Positions 11,617 through 21,717 of a DNA stretch of 64,000 bases are shown piece by piece. Numbering within the stretch: position 1 is the first letter of the stretch; every line of letters starts with the position of its first letter. The DNA is taken from positions 2,294,001 to 2,358,000 of the forward strand of contig NZ_JAHSTY010000001.1 in the NCBI RefSeq assembly GCF_019145355.1, written 5' to 3'. This DNA comes from Pseudomonas azadiae (GTDB lineage: Bacteria; Pseudomonadota; Gammaproteobacteria; Pseudomonadales; Pseudomonadaceae). The notes beneath the pieces are model-generated. The model ran no database searches. It was not told the origin of the DNA and saw only the letters and a program-made list of their open reading frames with translations. Made by a program: the position numbers and the translations under genes.

Positions 11617-12931
11617 TTGTCTGCGCCCGCTCGTACTGGGCGCGCTGTTCCTGGGCACCGCATCGGCGCACGCCGCGGTTCAGGAACTGGATAAGGTAGT
11701 GGCCATCGTCGACAACGACGTGATCATGCAGAGCCAACTGGACCAGCGCGTCAAGGAAGTCCAGCAAACCATCGCCAAGCGTGGCGGTGGCGTGCCACCT
11801 ACCAGCGTCCTGGACCAACAGGTGCTGGAGCGCCTGATCGTCGAGAACCTGCAACTGCAGATCGGTGATCGCTCCGGCATCCGTATTTCGGACGAAGAAC
11901 TGAACCAGGCTGTCGGCACCATTGCCCAGCGCAACAACATGAGCATTGACCAGTTCCGCGCCGCCCTGGCCCGCGACGGCTTGTCCTATGAGGACGCCCG
12001 TGACCAGATCCGCCGCGAAATGATCATCAGCCGTGTGCGTCAGCGCCGAGTGGCCGAGCGCGTGCAGGTGTCCGAGCAGGAAGTGAAGAACTTCCTGGCG
12101 TCGGACCTGGGCAAGATGCAGCTGTCCGAAGAGCTGCACCTGGCCAACATCCTGATTCCGACACCGGACAGCGCCAACTCCGAGCAGCTCAATGCCGCGG
12201 CGGCCAAGACCCAGGCTATCTATGAACGCCTCAAGGCCGGTGCCGACTTCGCCCAGATGGCCATTGCCCAGTCCGGCAGCGACAACGCCCTTGAAGGCGG
12301 TGACATGGGCTGGCGTAAAGCCGCTCAATTGCCGCCGCCGTTCGACCGCGAACTGAGCGCCATGGAAGTCGGTGGCATCACCCAGCCAGCGCGTACGCCA
12401 GGTGGTTTCATCATCCTTAAGCTGCTGGAGCGTCGTGGTGGCGAGACCTCGCTGAAAGACGAAGTGCATGTTCGTCACATCCTGGTCAAACCAAGCGAAA
12501 TCCGCACCGAAGCCCAAACCAAGGAATTGGCCCAGAAGATCTACGACCGCATCGAAAGCGGTGAAGACTTCGCCACCCTGGCCAAGAGCTTCTCGGAAGA
12601 CCCAGGTTCGGCCCTCAACGGCGGCGACCTGAACTGGATCGATCCGAAAGCGCTGGTGCCGGAGTTCCAGCAGGTGATGGCCGAGACCCCGCAAGGTGTG
12701 CTGTCCAAGCCGTTCAAGACCCAATATGGCTGGCATGTACTGGAAGTCCTTGGCCGCCGCGCCACCGACAACACCAACCAGGCCCGCGAGCAACAAGCGC
12801 TGAACGTACTGCGTAACCGCAAATACGACGAAGAGCTGCAAACCTGGCTGCGTCAGATCCGCGACGAAGCCTACGTTGAGAACAAGCTGCCAGGCGCCGA
12901 GCAAACAGGCACCGACCAGGCCGTTCAGTGA
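11591..12931 (+). CDS. surA: Periplasmic chaperone and peptidyl-prolyl isomerase SurA
   Basis: About 446 residues. A signal peptide ([22 protein letters not shown]) precedes the SurA N-terminal chaperone domain ([19 protein letters not shown]). Two parvulin/PpiC domains follow ([23 protein letters not shown] with [11 protein letters not shown]), then the C-terminal helix ([23 protein letters not shown]). There is no ATG near the start; in-frame candidates are TTG 11579, GTG 11591 and GTG 11597. I choose GTG 11591 because AAGG lies 5 bases upstream, but 11597 is also possible. The start overlaps the end of lptD, and the stop overlaps the GTG of pdxA. SurA delivers unfolded outer-membrane proteins, including LptD, to the BAM complex. 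Confidence 0.93.
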   Translation: MNVKTKLSDCLRPLVLGALFLGTASAHAAVQELDKVVAIVDNDVIMQSQLDQRVKEVQQTIAKRGGGVPPTSVLDQQVLERLIVENLQLQIGDRSGIRISDEELNQAVGTIAQRNNMSIDQFRAALARDGLSYEDARDQIRREMIISRVRQRRVAERVQVSEQEVKNFLASDLGKMQLSEELHLANILIPTPDSANSEQLNAAAAKTQAIYERLKAGADFAQMAIAQSGSDNALEGGDMGWRKAAQLPPPFDRELSAMEVGGITQPARTPGGFIILKLLERRGGETSLKDEVHVRHILVKPSEIRTEAQTKELAQKIYDRIESGEDFATLAKSFSEDPGSALNGGDLNWIDPKALVPEFQQVMAETPQGVLSKPFKTQYGWHVLEVLGRRATDNTNQAREQQALNVLRNRKYDEELQTWLRQIRDEAYVENKLPGAEQTGTDQAVQ

Positions 12932-13917
12932 AACCCAAGCGTTTCGCGGTAACACCCGGCGAGCCGGCCGGCATTGGTCCAGACCTGTGCCTGCTGCTCG
13001 CCTCGCAAGCCCAGCCACATCCCCTGATCGCCATTACCAGCCGCGACCTGCTCCTTGAGCGGGCCGTGCAGTTGGGTGTGGCGGTCAATCTGTTGAACGT
13101 GACGCCAGGCGGCTGGCCCGACCTGCCCGCCCCGGCCGGCAGCCTGTATGTGTGGGACACCCCCTTACAGGCCAAGGTGGTTGCCGGGCAACTGGATAAA
13201 ACCAACGCGGCGTTCGTGTTGCAAACCCTGACACGCGCAGGGCAAGGCTGCATCGATGACGACTTCGCCGGCATGATCACCGCGCCCGTGCACAAGGGTG
13301 TGATCAATGAATCCGGTATCGCCTTTTCCGGCCATACCGAATTCCTCGCCGAGCTGACCAACACCGCTCAAGTCGTCATGATGCTGGCCACGCGCGGCCT
13401 GCGGGTTGCCTTGGTGACCACGCACCTGCCGCTGCGCGACGTTGCCGAGGCCATTACCGCCGAACGTATAGAGCGCGTGACGCGCATCCTCTACGCCGAC
13501 CTGCAACACAAATTCGGCATCGCCCGACCGCGCATCCTGGTCTGTGGGCTCAACCCCCATGCCGGTGAAGGCGGACATCTGGGCCGTGAAGAAATCGACA
13601 TCATCGAACCAACCCTGGAGCGTCTGCGCCAAGAAGGCATGGACCTGCGCGGCCCACTGCCTGCGGACACTCTGTTTACCCCCAAATATCTGGAGCACTG
13701 CGACGCAGTGCTGGCGATGTACCACGACCAGGGGCTGCCGGTGCTTAAATACAAAGGCTTCGGCGCCGCAGTCAACGTGACACTGGGCCTGCCGATCATC
13801 CGTACCTCCGTCGACCATGGCACCGCCCTGGACCTGGCGGGCAGCGGCAGGATCGACACCGGCAGCCTGCACGTGGCCCTGGAAACCGCCTATCAGATGG
13901 CCGAGACCCGTATATGA
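12928..13917 (+). CDS. pdxA: 4-hydroxythreonine-4-phosphate dehydrogenase
   Basis: A 329-residue NAD-dependent enzyme of the DXP-dependent pyridoxal 5'-phosphate pathway. Family motifs include [13 protein letters not shown] at the N-terminus and metal-binding histidines in [24 protein letters not shown] and [12 protein letters not shown]; the C-terminus has [16 protein letters not shown]. Translation starts at a GTG overlapping the surA stop (GTGA), and the 3' end overlaps rsmA by 4 bases, so surA-pdxA-rsmA is a tight coupled operon. The surA-pdxA-rsmA(ksgA)-apaGH order also occurs in E. coli. Confidence 0.95.
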   Translation: MKPKRFAVTPGEPAGIGPDLCLLLASQAQPHPLIAITSRDLLLERAVQLGVAVNLLNVTPGGWPDLPAPAGSLYVWDTPLQAKVVAGQLDKTNAAFVLQTLTRAGQGCIDDDFAGMITAPVHKGVINESGIAFSGHTEFLAELTNTAQVVMMLATRGLRVALVTTHLPLRDVAEAITAERIERVTRILYADLQHKFGIARPRILVCGLNPHAGEGGHLGREEIDIIEPTLERLRQEGMDLRGPLPADTLFTPKYLEHCDAVLAMYHDQGLPVLKYKGFGAAVNVTLGLPIIRTSVDHGTALDLAGSGRIDTGSLHVALETAYQMAETRI

Positions 13918-14726
13918 CCGAGCATTACCAACACCGGGCGCGCAAGCGCTTCGGGCAAAACTTCCTGCACGACGCTGGCGTGATCGACCGCATCCTGCGC
14001 TCCATCCATGCCAAATCTTCCGACCGTCTGCTGGAAATCGGCCCGGGCCAGGGCGCCCTGACCCAAGGCCTGCTGGCCAGCGGCGGCCAGTTGGACGTGG
14101 TGGAGCTGGACAAGGACCTGATTCCGATCCTCAACCAGCAATTCGCCGACAAGCCCAACTTCAACCTGCATCAAGGTGATGCACTGAAGTTCGACTTCAA
14201 CAGCCTCAACGCAGCGCCCAACAGCCTGCGGGTGGTGGGTAACCTGCCGTACAACATCTCTACCCCGCTGATTTTCCACCTGTTGAACAACGCCGGGATC
14301 ATCCGCGACATGCACTTCATGCTGCAAAAGGAAGTGGTGGAACGCCTGGCTGCCGGCCCAGGTGGCGGTGATTGGGGCCGTCTGTCGATCATGGTCCAGT
14401 ACCACTGCCGCGTCGAACACCTGTTCAACGTCGGGCCTGGCGCGTTCAACCCGCCGCCGAAGGTCGACTCGGCCATCGTGCGCCTGGTGCCCCACGCCGT
14501 GCTGCCTCATCCGGCCAAGGATCACAAACTGCTTGAGCGCGTCGTGCGTGAAGCCTTCAACCAGCGCCGCAAAACCTTGCGCAACACGCTCAAGGCGCTG
14601 CTGAGCAACGCCGAGATCGAAGCGGCCGGCGTCGACGGCAGCCTGCGCCCCGAGCAACTGGACCTGGCCGCATTCGTGCGCCTGGCCGACCAGCTTGCCA
14701 TCCAGCCAGCCCCGACATCGGAGTAA
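13914..14726 (+). CDS. rsmA: 16S rRNA (adenine1518-N6/adenine1519-N6) dimethyltransferase
   Basis: A 270-residue KsgA-type methyltransferase that dimethylates the two adjacent adenines in the 3' terminal helix of 16S rRNA. The N-terminus reads [12 protein letters not shown]; the SAM-binding motif is [15 protein letters not shown]; the catalytic motif is NLPYNIS; and [12 protein letters not shown] precedes the C-terminal helical domain ([10 protein letters not shown]). The ATG overlaps the pdxA stop. This rsmA is the rRNA methylase and is unrelated to the RNA-binding protein RsmA that the RsmY RNA later in this window would sequester. Confidence 0.95.
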   Translation: MTEHYQHRARKRFGQNFLHDAGVIDRILRSIHAKSSDRLLEIGPGQGALTQGLLASGGQLDVVELDKDLIPILNQQFADKPNFNLHQGDALKFDFNSLNAAPNSLRVVGNLPYNISTPLIFHLLNNAGIIRDMHFMLQKEVVERLAAGPGGGDWGRLSIMVQYHCRVEHLFNVGPGAFNPPPKVDSAIVRLVPHAVLPHPAKDHKLLERVVREAFNQRRKTLRNTLKALLSNAEIEAAGVDGSLRPEQLDLAAFVRLADQLAIQPAPTSE

Positions 14727-14744
14727 GGCTCAACGCAACTCAAA

Positions 14745-14834
14745 TGTGGGAGCGGGCTTGCTCGCGAATACGGCGGATCAGTCGGCACATGCATCAACTG
14801 ACACACCGCATTCGCGAGCAAGCCCGCTCCCACA
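14745..14834. repeat. REP inverted pair (REPIN), TGTGGGAGCGGGCTTGCT type
   Basis: An inverted pair starting TGTGGGAGCGGGCTTGCTCG and ending with its reverse complement, with about 40 bases of spacer. The core differs from the CTGGCTTGCC subtype found elsewhere in the window, so it belongs to a second subfamily. It lies between rsmA and apaG and may end or stabilise the upstream transcript. Confidence 0.9.
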
Positions 14835-14935
14835 TTCTCCGCACCACGAGCCAGCATGTCTGGCCTAGTGCCCTCCTCTTGGCCTAGACTGATCCGCATC
14901 TGCTGTCCTCCGCTTTTGCTTTTAAGGCCTCTTGC

Positions 14936-15316
14936 ATGTCCGATCCTCGCTACCAGATCGACGTCAGCGTCGTCACCCGCTTCCTGGCGGACCAATCGCA
15001 ACCTGAACTGAACCGCTTCGCCTTTGCCTACACCATCACGGTGAAAAACAACGGGCTGGTGCCGGCCAAGCTGCTGTCCCGCCACTGGGTAATCACCGAC
15101 GGTGACGGCCAGGTCGAGGAAGTACGCGGCGCAGGCGTGGTAGGCCAACAACCGTTGATCGACATCGGCGCGAGCCACACCTACAGCAGCGGCACGGTGA
15201 TGACCTCCAAGGTCGGCACCATGCAGGGCTCGTATCAGATGAAAGCCACCGATGGGCATTTGTTCGACGCAACGATCAAGCCCTTCCGCCTCGCGGTGCC
15301 CGGAGCCCTGCACTGA
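14936..15316 (+). CDS. apaG: ApaG/CorD domain protein
   Basis: A 126-residue single-domain protein of the ApaG family. It has the typical beta-sandwich pattern: [29 protein letters not shown], then [20 protein letters not shown] and GTMQGSYQM. Its stop overlaps the apaH start (TGATG), the usual apaG-apaH coupling. The biochemical role is not settled; the fold is related to fibronectin type III and the family is linked to ion homeostasis. Length and order match other Proteobacteria. Confidence 0.95.
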   Translation: MSDPRYQIDVSVVTRFLADQSQPELNRFAFAYTITVKNNGLVPAKLLSRHWVITDGDGQVEEVRGAGVVGQQPLIDIGASHTYSSGTVMTSKVGTMQGSYQMKATDGHLFDATIKPFRLAVPGALH

Positions 15317-16164
15317 TGGCGACGTATGCGGTCGGTGACCTACAGGGTTGCCTGGCGCCTCTCAAGTGCCTGCTTGAGCAGGTCGCCTTCGACCCGGCGA
15401 ATGATCGCCTGTGGCTGGTCGGTGACCTGGTCAATCGCGGCCCCGAATCCCTGCAGACCCTGCGCTATCTATATGGCTTGCGTGACTCGCTGGTATGCGT
15501 CCTTGGCAATCACGACCTGCATTTGCTGGCGGCCGGCAATAACATCGAGCGCCTGAAAAAGGGCGATACCCTGCGCGAAATCCTTGAAGCACCGGATCGC
15601 GCCGAGTTACTCGACTGGCTGCGCCGGCAAAAAATCATGCATTACGACGAAGCCCGCAATATGGCCCTGGTCCATGCTGGCATCCCGCCCCAGTGGACGC
15701 TTAAGAAGGCCCTCAAGTGCGCCGCCGAAGTTGAAAGCGCACTGGCCGATGACAACCTGTACACCGTCTACCTCGACGGCATGTATGGCAACGAGCCGGT
15801 GAAGTGGGACAACGACCTCACCGGTGTCACGCGCCTGCGGGTAATTACCAATTATTTCACGCGCATGCGCTTCTGCACCGCCGAGGGCAAGCTGGACCTC
15901 AAGAGCAAGGAAGGCACCGACACCGCACTGCCCGGCTATAAACCGTGGTTTGCGCACAAGGAACGCAAGGCCCGTGACACCAAGATCATCTTCGGCCACT
16001 GGGCGGCCCTGGAAGGCAAATGCGACGAGCCCGGCGTGTTCGCCCTCGACACCGGCTGCGTGTGGGGTGGCGCCATGACCCTGATGAACATCGACACCGG
16101 CGAGCGCCTGAGCTGCCGGTGCGAACCTCCTCTTTCTTTGACACTGCCGGCCGCCAAGCCCTAG
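15316..16164 (+). CDS. apaH: Symmetrical bis(5'-nucleosyl)-tetraphosphatase
   Basis: A 282-residue calcineurin-like metallophosphoesterase that splits Ap4A into two ADP. Metal-binding motifs are intact: [33 protein letters not shown], then the histidines in [10 protein letters not shown] and IIFGHWAAL. The start overlaps the apaG stop and glpE follows 9 bases after the stop. In E. coli the enzyme controls dinucleoside tetraphosphate levels and indirectly mRNA 5' capping; that role is taken from the family. Confidence 0.95.
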   Translation: MATYAVGDLQGCLAPLKCLLEQVAFDPANDRLWLVGDLVNRGPESLQTLRYLYGLRDSLVCVLGNHDLHLLAAGNNIERLKKGDTLREILEAPDRAELLDWLRRQKIMHYDEARNMALVHAGIPPQWTLKKALKCAAEVESALADDNLYTVYLDGMYGNEPVKWDNDLTGVTRLRVITNYFTRMRFCTAEGKLDLKSKEGTDTALPGYKPWFAHKERKARDTKIIFGHWAALEGKCDEPGVFALDTGCVWGGAMTLMNIDTGERLSCRCEPPLSLTLPAAKP

Positions 16165-16173
16165 GAGCCCGCC

Positions 16174-16503
16174 ATGAGCGAATTCAAACGTATCCCCCCT
16201 GAACAAGCCCAGGCACTGCGCCAGCAAGGCGCCGTGGTGGTCGACATCCGTGACCAGCCGACGTATGCAGCGGCTCACATCACCGGTGCCCAGCATCTGG
16301 ATAACGTCAACATCGCCGATTTCATCCGCGCCGCCGACCTCGATGCGCCCGTGATTGTGGCCTGCTACCACGGCAACTCCAGCCAGAGCGCCGCGGCCTA
16401 CCTGATCAGCCAGGGCTTCTCCGATGTCTATAGCCTGGACGGCGGCTTTGAGCTGTGGCGTACGACCTATCCGGCGGAAATTTCTTCCGACAATTCGCAA
16501 TAA
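16174..16503 (+). CDS. glpE: Thiosulfate sulfurtransferase GlpE (single-domain rhodanese)
   Basis: A 109-residue rhodanese. The active-site loop is [11 protein letters not shown], whose cysteine carries the persulfide; the N-terminal CH2A-like segment reads [21 protein letters not shown]. It transfers sulfur from thiosulfate to cyanide or thiol acceptors. It is third in the apaG-apaH-glpE run with a 9-base spacing. The downstream 284-base gap before prkA contains a T-run directly after the stop but no convincing terminator hairpin. Confidence 0.9.
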   Translation: MSEFKRIPPEQAQALRQQGAVVVDIRDQPTYAAAHITGAQHLDNVNIADFIRAADLDAPVIVACYHGNSSQSAAAYLISQGFSDVYSLDGGFELWRTTYPAEISSDNSQ

Positions 16504-16591
16504 TTTTTTTCACACCCCGCTACCCCGCGTGACGCTTGGGCTCGCGCCGATTCTGACGAACGGCGCAGCCAAACTAATTGCGCATCGCGCC

Positions 16592-16618
16592 TTGACCTCT
16601 CCGATTCCGAACTATCCT
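16592..16618 (+). promoter_or_regulatory. Candidate promoter for prkA-yeaH-ycgB
   Basis: TTGACC at 16592-16597 is followed after a short 15-base spacer by TATCCT within CTATCCTTA (16612-16620). CTATnCT resembles the -10 of sigma-S promoters, and yeaG(prkA) is a stationary-phase gene in E. coli. The leader to the prkA ATG would be about 160 bases. This is an eye match only. Confidence 0.35.
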
Positions 16619-16787
16619 TAAGCGCAGGCCATCCGAATCAGGGGAGAGCCGGTACACCGGCGCGCGGGTCATCGGTAGCGTTTCAGGGTGTTTGGGGGGA
16701 AAACAGCCATTGGCATGCGTCAATGTCTGCCAGCATCGACTGATTGACCCGGCGTCGGCTCCACGTATCGAGCGAGGTGACGACGTC

Positions 16788-18710
16788 ATGAGTATCTTTA
16801 GCCACTTCCAACAACGCTTCGCGTCCACACAGCAGGAGGAACTCACGCTTCAAGAGTACCTTGAGCTGTGCAAGCAGGACCGCAGCACCTATGCGTCTGC
16901 CGCCGAACGCCTGCTATTGGCGATTGGCGAGCCGGAGCTGGTAGACACCTCGAACAATTCGCGCCTGTCGCGGATATTTTCCAACAAAGTGATCCGTCGC
17001 TATCCGGCCTTTGAAGACTTCCATGGCATGGAAGAGTGCATTGACCAGATCGTCTCCTACTTCCGTCATGCCGCCCAAGGCCTGGAAGAGAAGAAACAGA
17101 TCCTCTACCTGCTCGGCCCCGTCGGCGGCGGCAAGTCGTCCCTGGCCGAAAAACTCAAGCAACTGATCGAGAAGGTGCCCTTCTACGCAATCAAGGGCTC
17201 GCCGGTGTTCGAGTCGCCCCTGGGCCTGTTCAACGCCACGGAAGATGGCGCAATCCTCGAAGAAGACTTCGGCATTCCGCGGCGCTACCTCAACACCATC
17301 ATGTCGCCCTGGGCCACCAAGCGCCTGGCCGAGTTCGGCGGTGACATCAGCCAGTTCCGCGTGGTGAAACTCTACCCCTCCATCCTCAACCAGATCGGCG
17401 TGGCCAAGACCGAACCGGGCGACGAGAACAACCAGGACATCTCGGCGCTGGTGGGCAAGGTCGATATCCGCAAACTCGAAGAATTCCCGCAGAACGACGC
17501 CGATGCCTACAGCTACTCGGGTGCGCTGTGCCGGGCCAACCAGGGCCTGATGGAATTCGTCGAGATGTTCAAGGCCCCGATCAAGGTGCTGCACCCACTG
17601 CTCACCGCAACCCAGGAAGGCAACTACAACAGCACCGAAGGCCTGGGCGCGATTCCGTTCACCGGGATCCTGCTGGCTCACTCCAACGAATCGGAATGGC
17701 ACACCTTCCGCAACAACAAGAACAACGAAGCCTTCATCGACCGCATCTACATCGTCAAGGTGCCGTACTGCCTGCGGGTCAGCGATGAAATCAAGATCTA
17801 CGACAAGCTGCTGTTCAACAGTTCCCTGGCCAAGGCCCACTGCGCGCCCGATACCTTGAAGATGCTCGCCCAGTTCACCGTACTGTCGCGCCTCAAGGAA
17901 CCGGAGAACTCGAATATCTACTCGAAGATGCGCGTCTACGATGGCGAAAACCTCAAGGACACGGACCCCAAGGCCAAGTCGATCCAGGAATACCGCGACA
18001 CCGCCGGCGTGGATGAGGGCATGAACGGCCTGTCGACGCGCTTTGCGTTCAAGATCCTGTCCAAGGTTTTCAACTTCGACCCTCACGAGATCGCCGCCAA
18101 CCCCGTGCACCTGCTCTATGTGCTGGAACAGCAGATTGAACAGGAGCAATTCCAGGCGGAAACCCGCGAACGCTACCTGCGCTTCCTCAAGGAATACCTG
18201 GCGCCGCGCTACATCGAGTTCATCGGCAAGGAAATCCAGACCGCATACCTGGAATCCTACAGCGAGTACGGCCAGAACATCTTCGACCGCTATGTGCTGT
18301 ACGCCGACTTCTGGATCCAGGACCAGGAATACCGCGACCCGGAAACCGGCGAGATCCTCAACCGCGTGGCCCTCAACGAGGAACTCGAGAAAATCGAGAA
18401 ACCGGCCGGCATCAGCAATCCGAAGGATTTCCGCAACGAAATCGTCAACTTCGTGCTGCGCGCCCGGGCCAACAACAACGGCAAGAACCCGACCTGGCTC
18501 AGCTACGAGAAGCTGCGGGTGGTCATCGAGAAGAAAATGTTCTCCAACACCGAAGATCTGCTGCCCGTTATCAGCTTCAACGCCAAGGCCAGCAAGGAGG
18601 ATCAGCAAAAACACAACGACTTCGTCACTCGAATGGTCGAGCGCGGCTACACCGACAAACAGGTACGGCTGCTCTCCGAGTGGTACCTACGGGTCCGGAA
18701 ATCGCAGTAA
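16788..18710 (+). CDS. prkA: PrkA-family serine protein kinase
   Basis: A 640-residue protein of the PrkA/YeaG family. An N-terminal AAA-type domain has Walker A LLGPVGGGKSSLAEKL (about residues 105-120) and SNESEW around residue 300; a C-terminal kinase-like region follows. I choose the ATG at 16788 (MSIFSHFQQRF) with GAGGTGA upstream; the in-frame extension from 16692 is not conserved-looking. It is the first of a three-gene set with yeaH and ycgB. In E. coli the set responds to nitrogen starvation and stationary phase; PrkA in Bacillus affects sporulation. Whether the protein is mainly a kinase or an AAA protease is debated for the family. Confidence 0.93.
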   Translation: MSIFSHFQQRFASTQQEELTLQEYLELCKQDRSTYASAAERLLLAIGEPELVDTSNNSRLSRIFSNKVIRRYPAFEDFHGMEECIDQIVSYFRHAAQGLEEKKQILYLLGPVGGGKSSLAEKLKQLIEKVPFYAIKGSPVFESPLGLFNATEDGAILEEDFGIPRRYLNTIMSPWATKRLAEFGGDISQFRVVKLYPSILNQIGVAKTEPGDENNQDISALVGKVDIRKLEEFPQNDADAYSYSGALCRANQGLMEFVEMFKAPIKVLHPLLTATQEGNYNSTEGLGAIPFTGILLAHSNESEWHTFRNNKNNEAFIDRIYIVKVPYCLRVSDEIKIYDKLLFNSSLAKAHCAPDTLKMLAQFTVLSRLKEPENSNIYSKMRVYDGENLKDTDPKAKSIQEYRDTAGVDEGMNGLSTRFAFKILSKVFNFDPHEIAANPVHLLYVLEQQIEQEQFQAETRERYLRFLKEYLAPRYIEFIGKEIQTAYLESYSEYGQNIFDRYVLYADFWIQDQEYRDPETGEILNRVALNEELEKIEKPAGISNPKDFRNEIVNFVLRARANNNGKNPTWLSYEKLRVVIEKKMFSNTEDLLPVISFNAKASKEDQQKHNDFVTRMVERGYTDKQVRLLSEWYLRVRKSQ

Positions 18711-18767
18711 GGCAGCGACAGGCATACGCTGCCGGGCCATTGGCCTGGCAGCCGACCGCTTGTCTCT

Positions 18768-18794
18768 AAGCTTCCAGCTCGCGGCTTGAAGCTT
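18768..18794. repeat. Imperfect inverted repeat in the prkA-yeaH gap
   Basis: AAGCTTC at 18768-18774 and GAAGCTT at 18788-18794 form an inverted repeat with a 13-base centre, surrounded by purine/CTTG-rich sequence. A similar string (ACAAGCGGCGAGCTGCAAGC) occurs upstream of the ABC ATPase at about 2297-2316. It could be a processing or stability element between prkA and yeaH, or a short dispersed repeat. Confidence 0.45.
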
Positions 18795-18823
18795 GTAACG
18801 TGAAGCTGCCCGGAGGGCTCCCC

Positions 18824-20095
18824 ATGAGCTATGTGATCGACCGACGCCTCAATGGCAAGAACAAAAGCACGGTAAACCGCCAGCGTTTCCTGCGGCGTTA
18901 CCGTGGCCACATCAAAAAGGCCGTCGAAGAGGCCGTCAGCCGCCGCTCCATCACCGACATGGAGCATGGCGAACAAATCAGCATTCCCGGACGGGACATC
19001 GACGAACCGGTGCTGCACCACGGTCGCGGCGGCAAGCAGACCGTCGTGCATCCGGGTAACAAGGAGTTCACCACCGGTGAGCACATCCAGCGCCCCCAAG
19101 GTGGTGGCGGCGGCAAGGGTCCGGGCAAGGCGGGCAATTCCGGCGAAGGCATGGACGAGTTCGTGTTCCAGATCACCCAGGAGGAATTTCTTGAGTTCAT
19201 GTTCGAGGACCTGGAGCTGCCCAACCTGGTCAAGCGCCACCTGACCGGCACCGACACGTTCAAGACCGTGCGCGCCGGGATCAGCAACGAGGGCAATCCG
19301 TCCCGTATCAATATCATCCGCACCTTGCGTTCAGCCCATGCCCGACGTATTGCGTTGTCGGGCAGCAGCCGCGCCAAATTGAAGGAAGCCAAAGAAGAAT
19401 TGGCGCGCTTGAAGCGCGAGGAACCGGACAACTTCGGTGATATCCAGCAAATCGAAGCTGAGATCGAAAAACTCAGCGCGCGCATCCATCGCGTGCCGTT
19501 CCTCGATACCTTCGACTTGAAGTACAACCTGCTGGTCAAGCAACCCAACCCCAGCTCGAAGGCAGTAATGTTCTGCCTGATGGACGTCTCCGGCTCCATG
19601 ACCCAGGCCACCAAGGATATCGCCAAGCGCTTCTTTATCCTGCTGTACCTGTTCCTGAAGCGGAACTACGACAAGATCGACGTGGTATTCATCCGCCATC
19701 ACACCAGCGCCCGGGAAGTGGACGAAGAAGAGTTCTTCTACTCGCGGGAGACGGGGGGCACCATCGTTTCCAGCGCCCTGAAGCTGATGCAGGAAATCAT
19801 GGCCGAGCGCTACCCCGCCAACGAATGGAACATCTACGCCGCCCAGGCTTCGGACGGTGACAATTGGAACGACGACTCGCCTATTTGCCGCGACATCCTG
19901 ATCAACCAGATCATGCCGTTCGTGCAGTACTACACGTACGTTGAAATCACCCCCCGTGAGCACCAGGCCCTGTGGTTCGAATACGAGCGCATCGGCGAAG
20001 CCTTTGCCGATACGTTCGCCCAACAGCAACTGGTCTCGGCCGGCGATATCTACCCGGTCTTCCGTGAACTCTTCCAGCGCAGGTTAGTGACATGA
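18824..20095 (+). CDS. yeaH: YeaH/YhbH family protein (DUF444)
   Basis: A 423-residue DUF444 protein. The N-terminus [22 protein letters not shown] is family-typical, followed by a Gly-rich stretch ([19 protein letters not shown], about residues 93-111). The C-terminal half has a von Willebrand A-like fold with the MIDAS motif [13 protein letters not shown] and later QASDGDNW. The start is at 18824, preceded by GGAGGG; an in-frame ATG 24 bases earlier lacks a good site. The stop overlaps the next gene by 4 bases. It is always found with PrkA and SpoVR-like proteins; the complex they may form is uncharacterised. Confidence 0.93.
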   Translation: MSYVIDRRLNGKNKSTVNRQRFLRRYRGHIKKAVEEAVSRRSITDMEHGEQISIPGRDIDEPVLHHGRGGKQTVVHPGNKEFTTGEHIQRPQGGGGGKGPGKAGNSGEGMDEFVFQITQEEFLEFMFEDLELPNLVKRHLTGTDTFKTVRAGISNEGNPSRINIIRTLRSAHARRIALSGSSRAKLKEAKEELARLKREEPDNFGDIQQIEAEIEKLSARIHRVPFLDTFDLKYNLLVKQPNPSSKAVMFCLMDVSGSMTQATKDIAKRFFILLYLFLKRNYDKIDVVFIRHHTSAREVDEEEFFYSRETGGTIVSSALKLMQEIMAERYPANEWNIYAAQASDGDNWNDDSPICRDILINQIMPFVQYYTYVEITPREHQALWFEYERIGEAFADTFAQQQLVSAGDIYPVFRELFQRRLVT

Positions 20096-21654
20096 CCGCC
20101 AAAAAAGAGCATAAGCGCCAACCGATTTCCACAGGATCCGAGTGGACCTTTGAACTGATCCAGGCCTATGACCGGGAAATAAGCCGCATCGCGGCAGGTT
20201 ATGCCCTGGACACCTATCCCAACCAGATCGAAGTGATCACCGCCGAGCAGATGATGGATGCGTACGCCTCCGTCGGCATGCCACTGGGGTATCACCATTG
20301 GTCCTATGGCAAACACTTCCTCAGCACGGAGAAGTCCTACACCCGTGGCCAGATGGGCCTGGCGTACGAGATCGTGATCAACTCCGACCCTTGCATCGCC
20401 TACCTGATGGAAGAAAACACCATCTGCATGCAGGCGCTGGTGGTGGCTCATGCCTGCTACGGGCACAACAGCTTCTTCAAGGGCAACTACCTGTTCCGCA
20501 CCTGGACCGATGCCAGTTCGATCATCGACTACCTGGTGTTCGCCAAGCAGTACATCATGCAATGCGAGGAACGCCACGGCATCGATGCGGTGGAGGACCT
20601 GCTCGACTCCTGCCATGCGCTGATGAACTACGGCGTGGACCGCTACAAACGCCCGTACCCGATTTCGGCCGAAGAAGAACGCCTGCGCCAGAAGGAGCGC
20701 GAGGAGCACCTGCAGAAGCAGATCAACGACCTGTGGCGCACCATTCCCAAGCGCGCCGACAAAAACAACGACAAGGACAATGCGCGCTTCCCCAGCGAAC
20801 CGCAGGAAAACATCCTCTATTTCCTGGAAAAACATGCCCCGCTGCTGGAGCCCTGGCAACGGGAGATCGTGCGTATCGTGCGCAAGATCGCCCAGTACTT
20901 TTATCCACAGCGCCAGACCCAGGTGATGAACGAGGGCTGGGCGACGTTCTGGCACTACACGTTGATGAACGACCTGTACGACGAAGGCCTGGTCACCGAT
21001 GGTTTCATGATGGAGTTCCTCACCGCTCACACCAGCGTGGTATTCCAGCCCGGCTTCGACAGCCCTTACTACAACGGCATCAACCCTTATGCGCTGGGCT
21101 TCGCCATGTACCGCGATATCCGGCGCATGTGCGAACGCCCCACCGAGGAAGACCGCCGCTGGTTTCCGGAAATCGCCGGCAGCGATTGGCTGTCCACCCT
21201 CAAGTTCGCCATGAGCAGCTTCAAGGATGAGAGCTTTATCCTGCAGTACCTGTCGCCTCAGGTGATTCGGGATCTCAAGCTGTTCAGCATCCTCGACGAC
21301 GACCTCAAGGACGACCTGGTGGTGCCGGCCATCCACGATGAGCCCGGCTACCGCACCATTCGTGAGACGCTGGCGGCGCAGTACAACCTGGGCAACCGCG
21401 AGCCCAACGTGCAGATCTATAGCATTGATGTGCGTGGCGATCGATCGTTGACCTTGCGTCACCAGCAGCACGACCGCAAACCGTTGGGCGAATCCACCGA
21501 GGAAGTGCTCAAGCACCTGCATCGGCTGTGGGGCTTCGACATTCACCTGGAGACCCTGCAGGGCGACCAAGTGATGAAAACCCACCATGTGCCACCGCGC
21601 AACGATCATAACGATGACTACGGTCGCCTGGACCTCGCCGTCGTCCATCTCTGA
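20092..21654 (+). CDS. ycgB: SpoVR-family protein (YcgB-like)
   Basis: A 520-residue SpoVR-like protein. Recognisable stretches include [45 protein letters not shown], and [21 protein letters not shown]; histidine- and glutamate-containing motifs such as [10 protein letters not shown] suggest a metal site. ATGA overlap with yeaH indicates coupled translation. It ends 6 bases before a strong terminator. In Bacillus SpoVR is needed for the spore cortex; in non-sporing Proteobacteria the role is unknown, but co-occurrence with PrkA and YeaH is nearly universal. Confidence 0.93.
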   Translation: MTAKKEHKRQPISTGSEWTFELIQAYDREISRIAAGYALDTYPNQIEVITAEQMMDAYASVGMPLGYHHWSYGKHFLSTEKSYTRGQMGLAYEIVINSDPCIAYLMEENTICMQALVVAHACYGHNSFFKGNYLFRTWTDASSIIDYLVFAKQYIMQCEERHGIDAVEDLLDSCHALMNYGVDRYKRPYPISAEEERLRQKEREEHLQKQINDLWRTIPKRADKNNDKDNARFPSEPQENILYFLEKHAPLLEPWQREIVRIVRKIAQYFYPQRQTQVMNEGWATFWHYTLMNDLYDEGLVTDGFMMEFLTAHTSVVFQPGFDSPYYNGINPYALGFAMYRDIRRMCERPTEEDRRWFPEIAGSDWLSTLKFAMSSFKDESFILQYLSPQVIRDLKLFSILDDDLKDDLVVPAIHDEPGYRTIRETLAAQYNLGNREPNVQIYSIDVRGDRSLTLRHQQHDRKPLGESTEEVLKHLHRLWGFDIHLETLQGDQVMKTHHVPPRNDHNDDYGRLDLAVVHL

Positions 21655-21660
21655 AACGGC

Positions 21661-21716
21661 AAAGCCTCCATTAGCCACGCACAGACGGTATCCTGTGGCG
21701 CTAATGGAGGCTTTTT
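21661..21716 (+). terminator. Rho-independent terminator whose right arm carries the cca ribosome binding site
   Basis: Perfect 15-base arms (AAAGCCTCCATTAGC at 21661-21675, complement at 21700-21714) enclose a loop with an inner CACAG/CTGTG stem, followed by five T. The right arm contains TGGAGG, the only Shine-Dalgarno candidate for the cca ATG at 21718, so the element both ends the ycgB transcript and would mask cca translation on readthrough RNA. Confidence 0.88.
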
Positions 21717-21717
21717 C

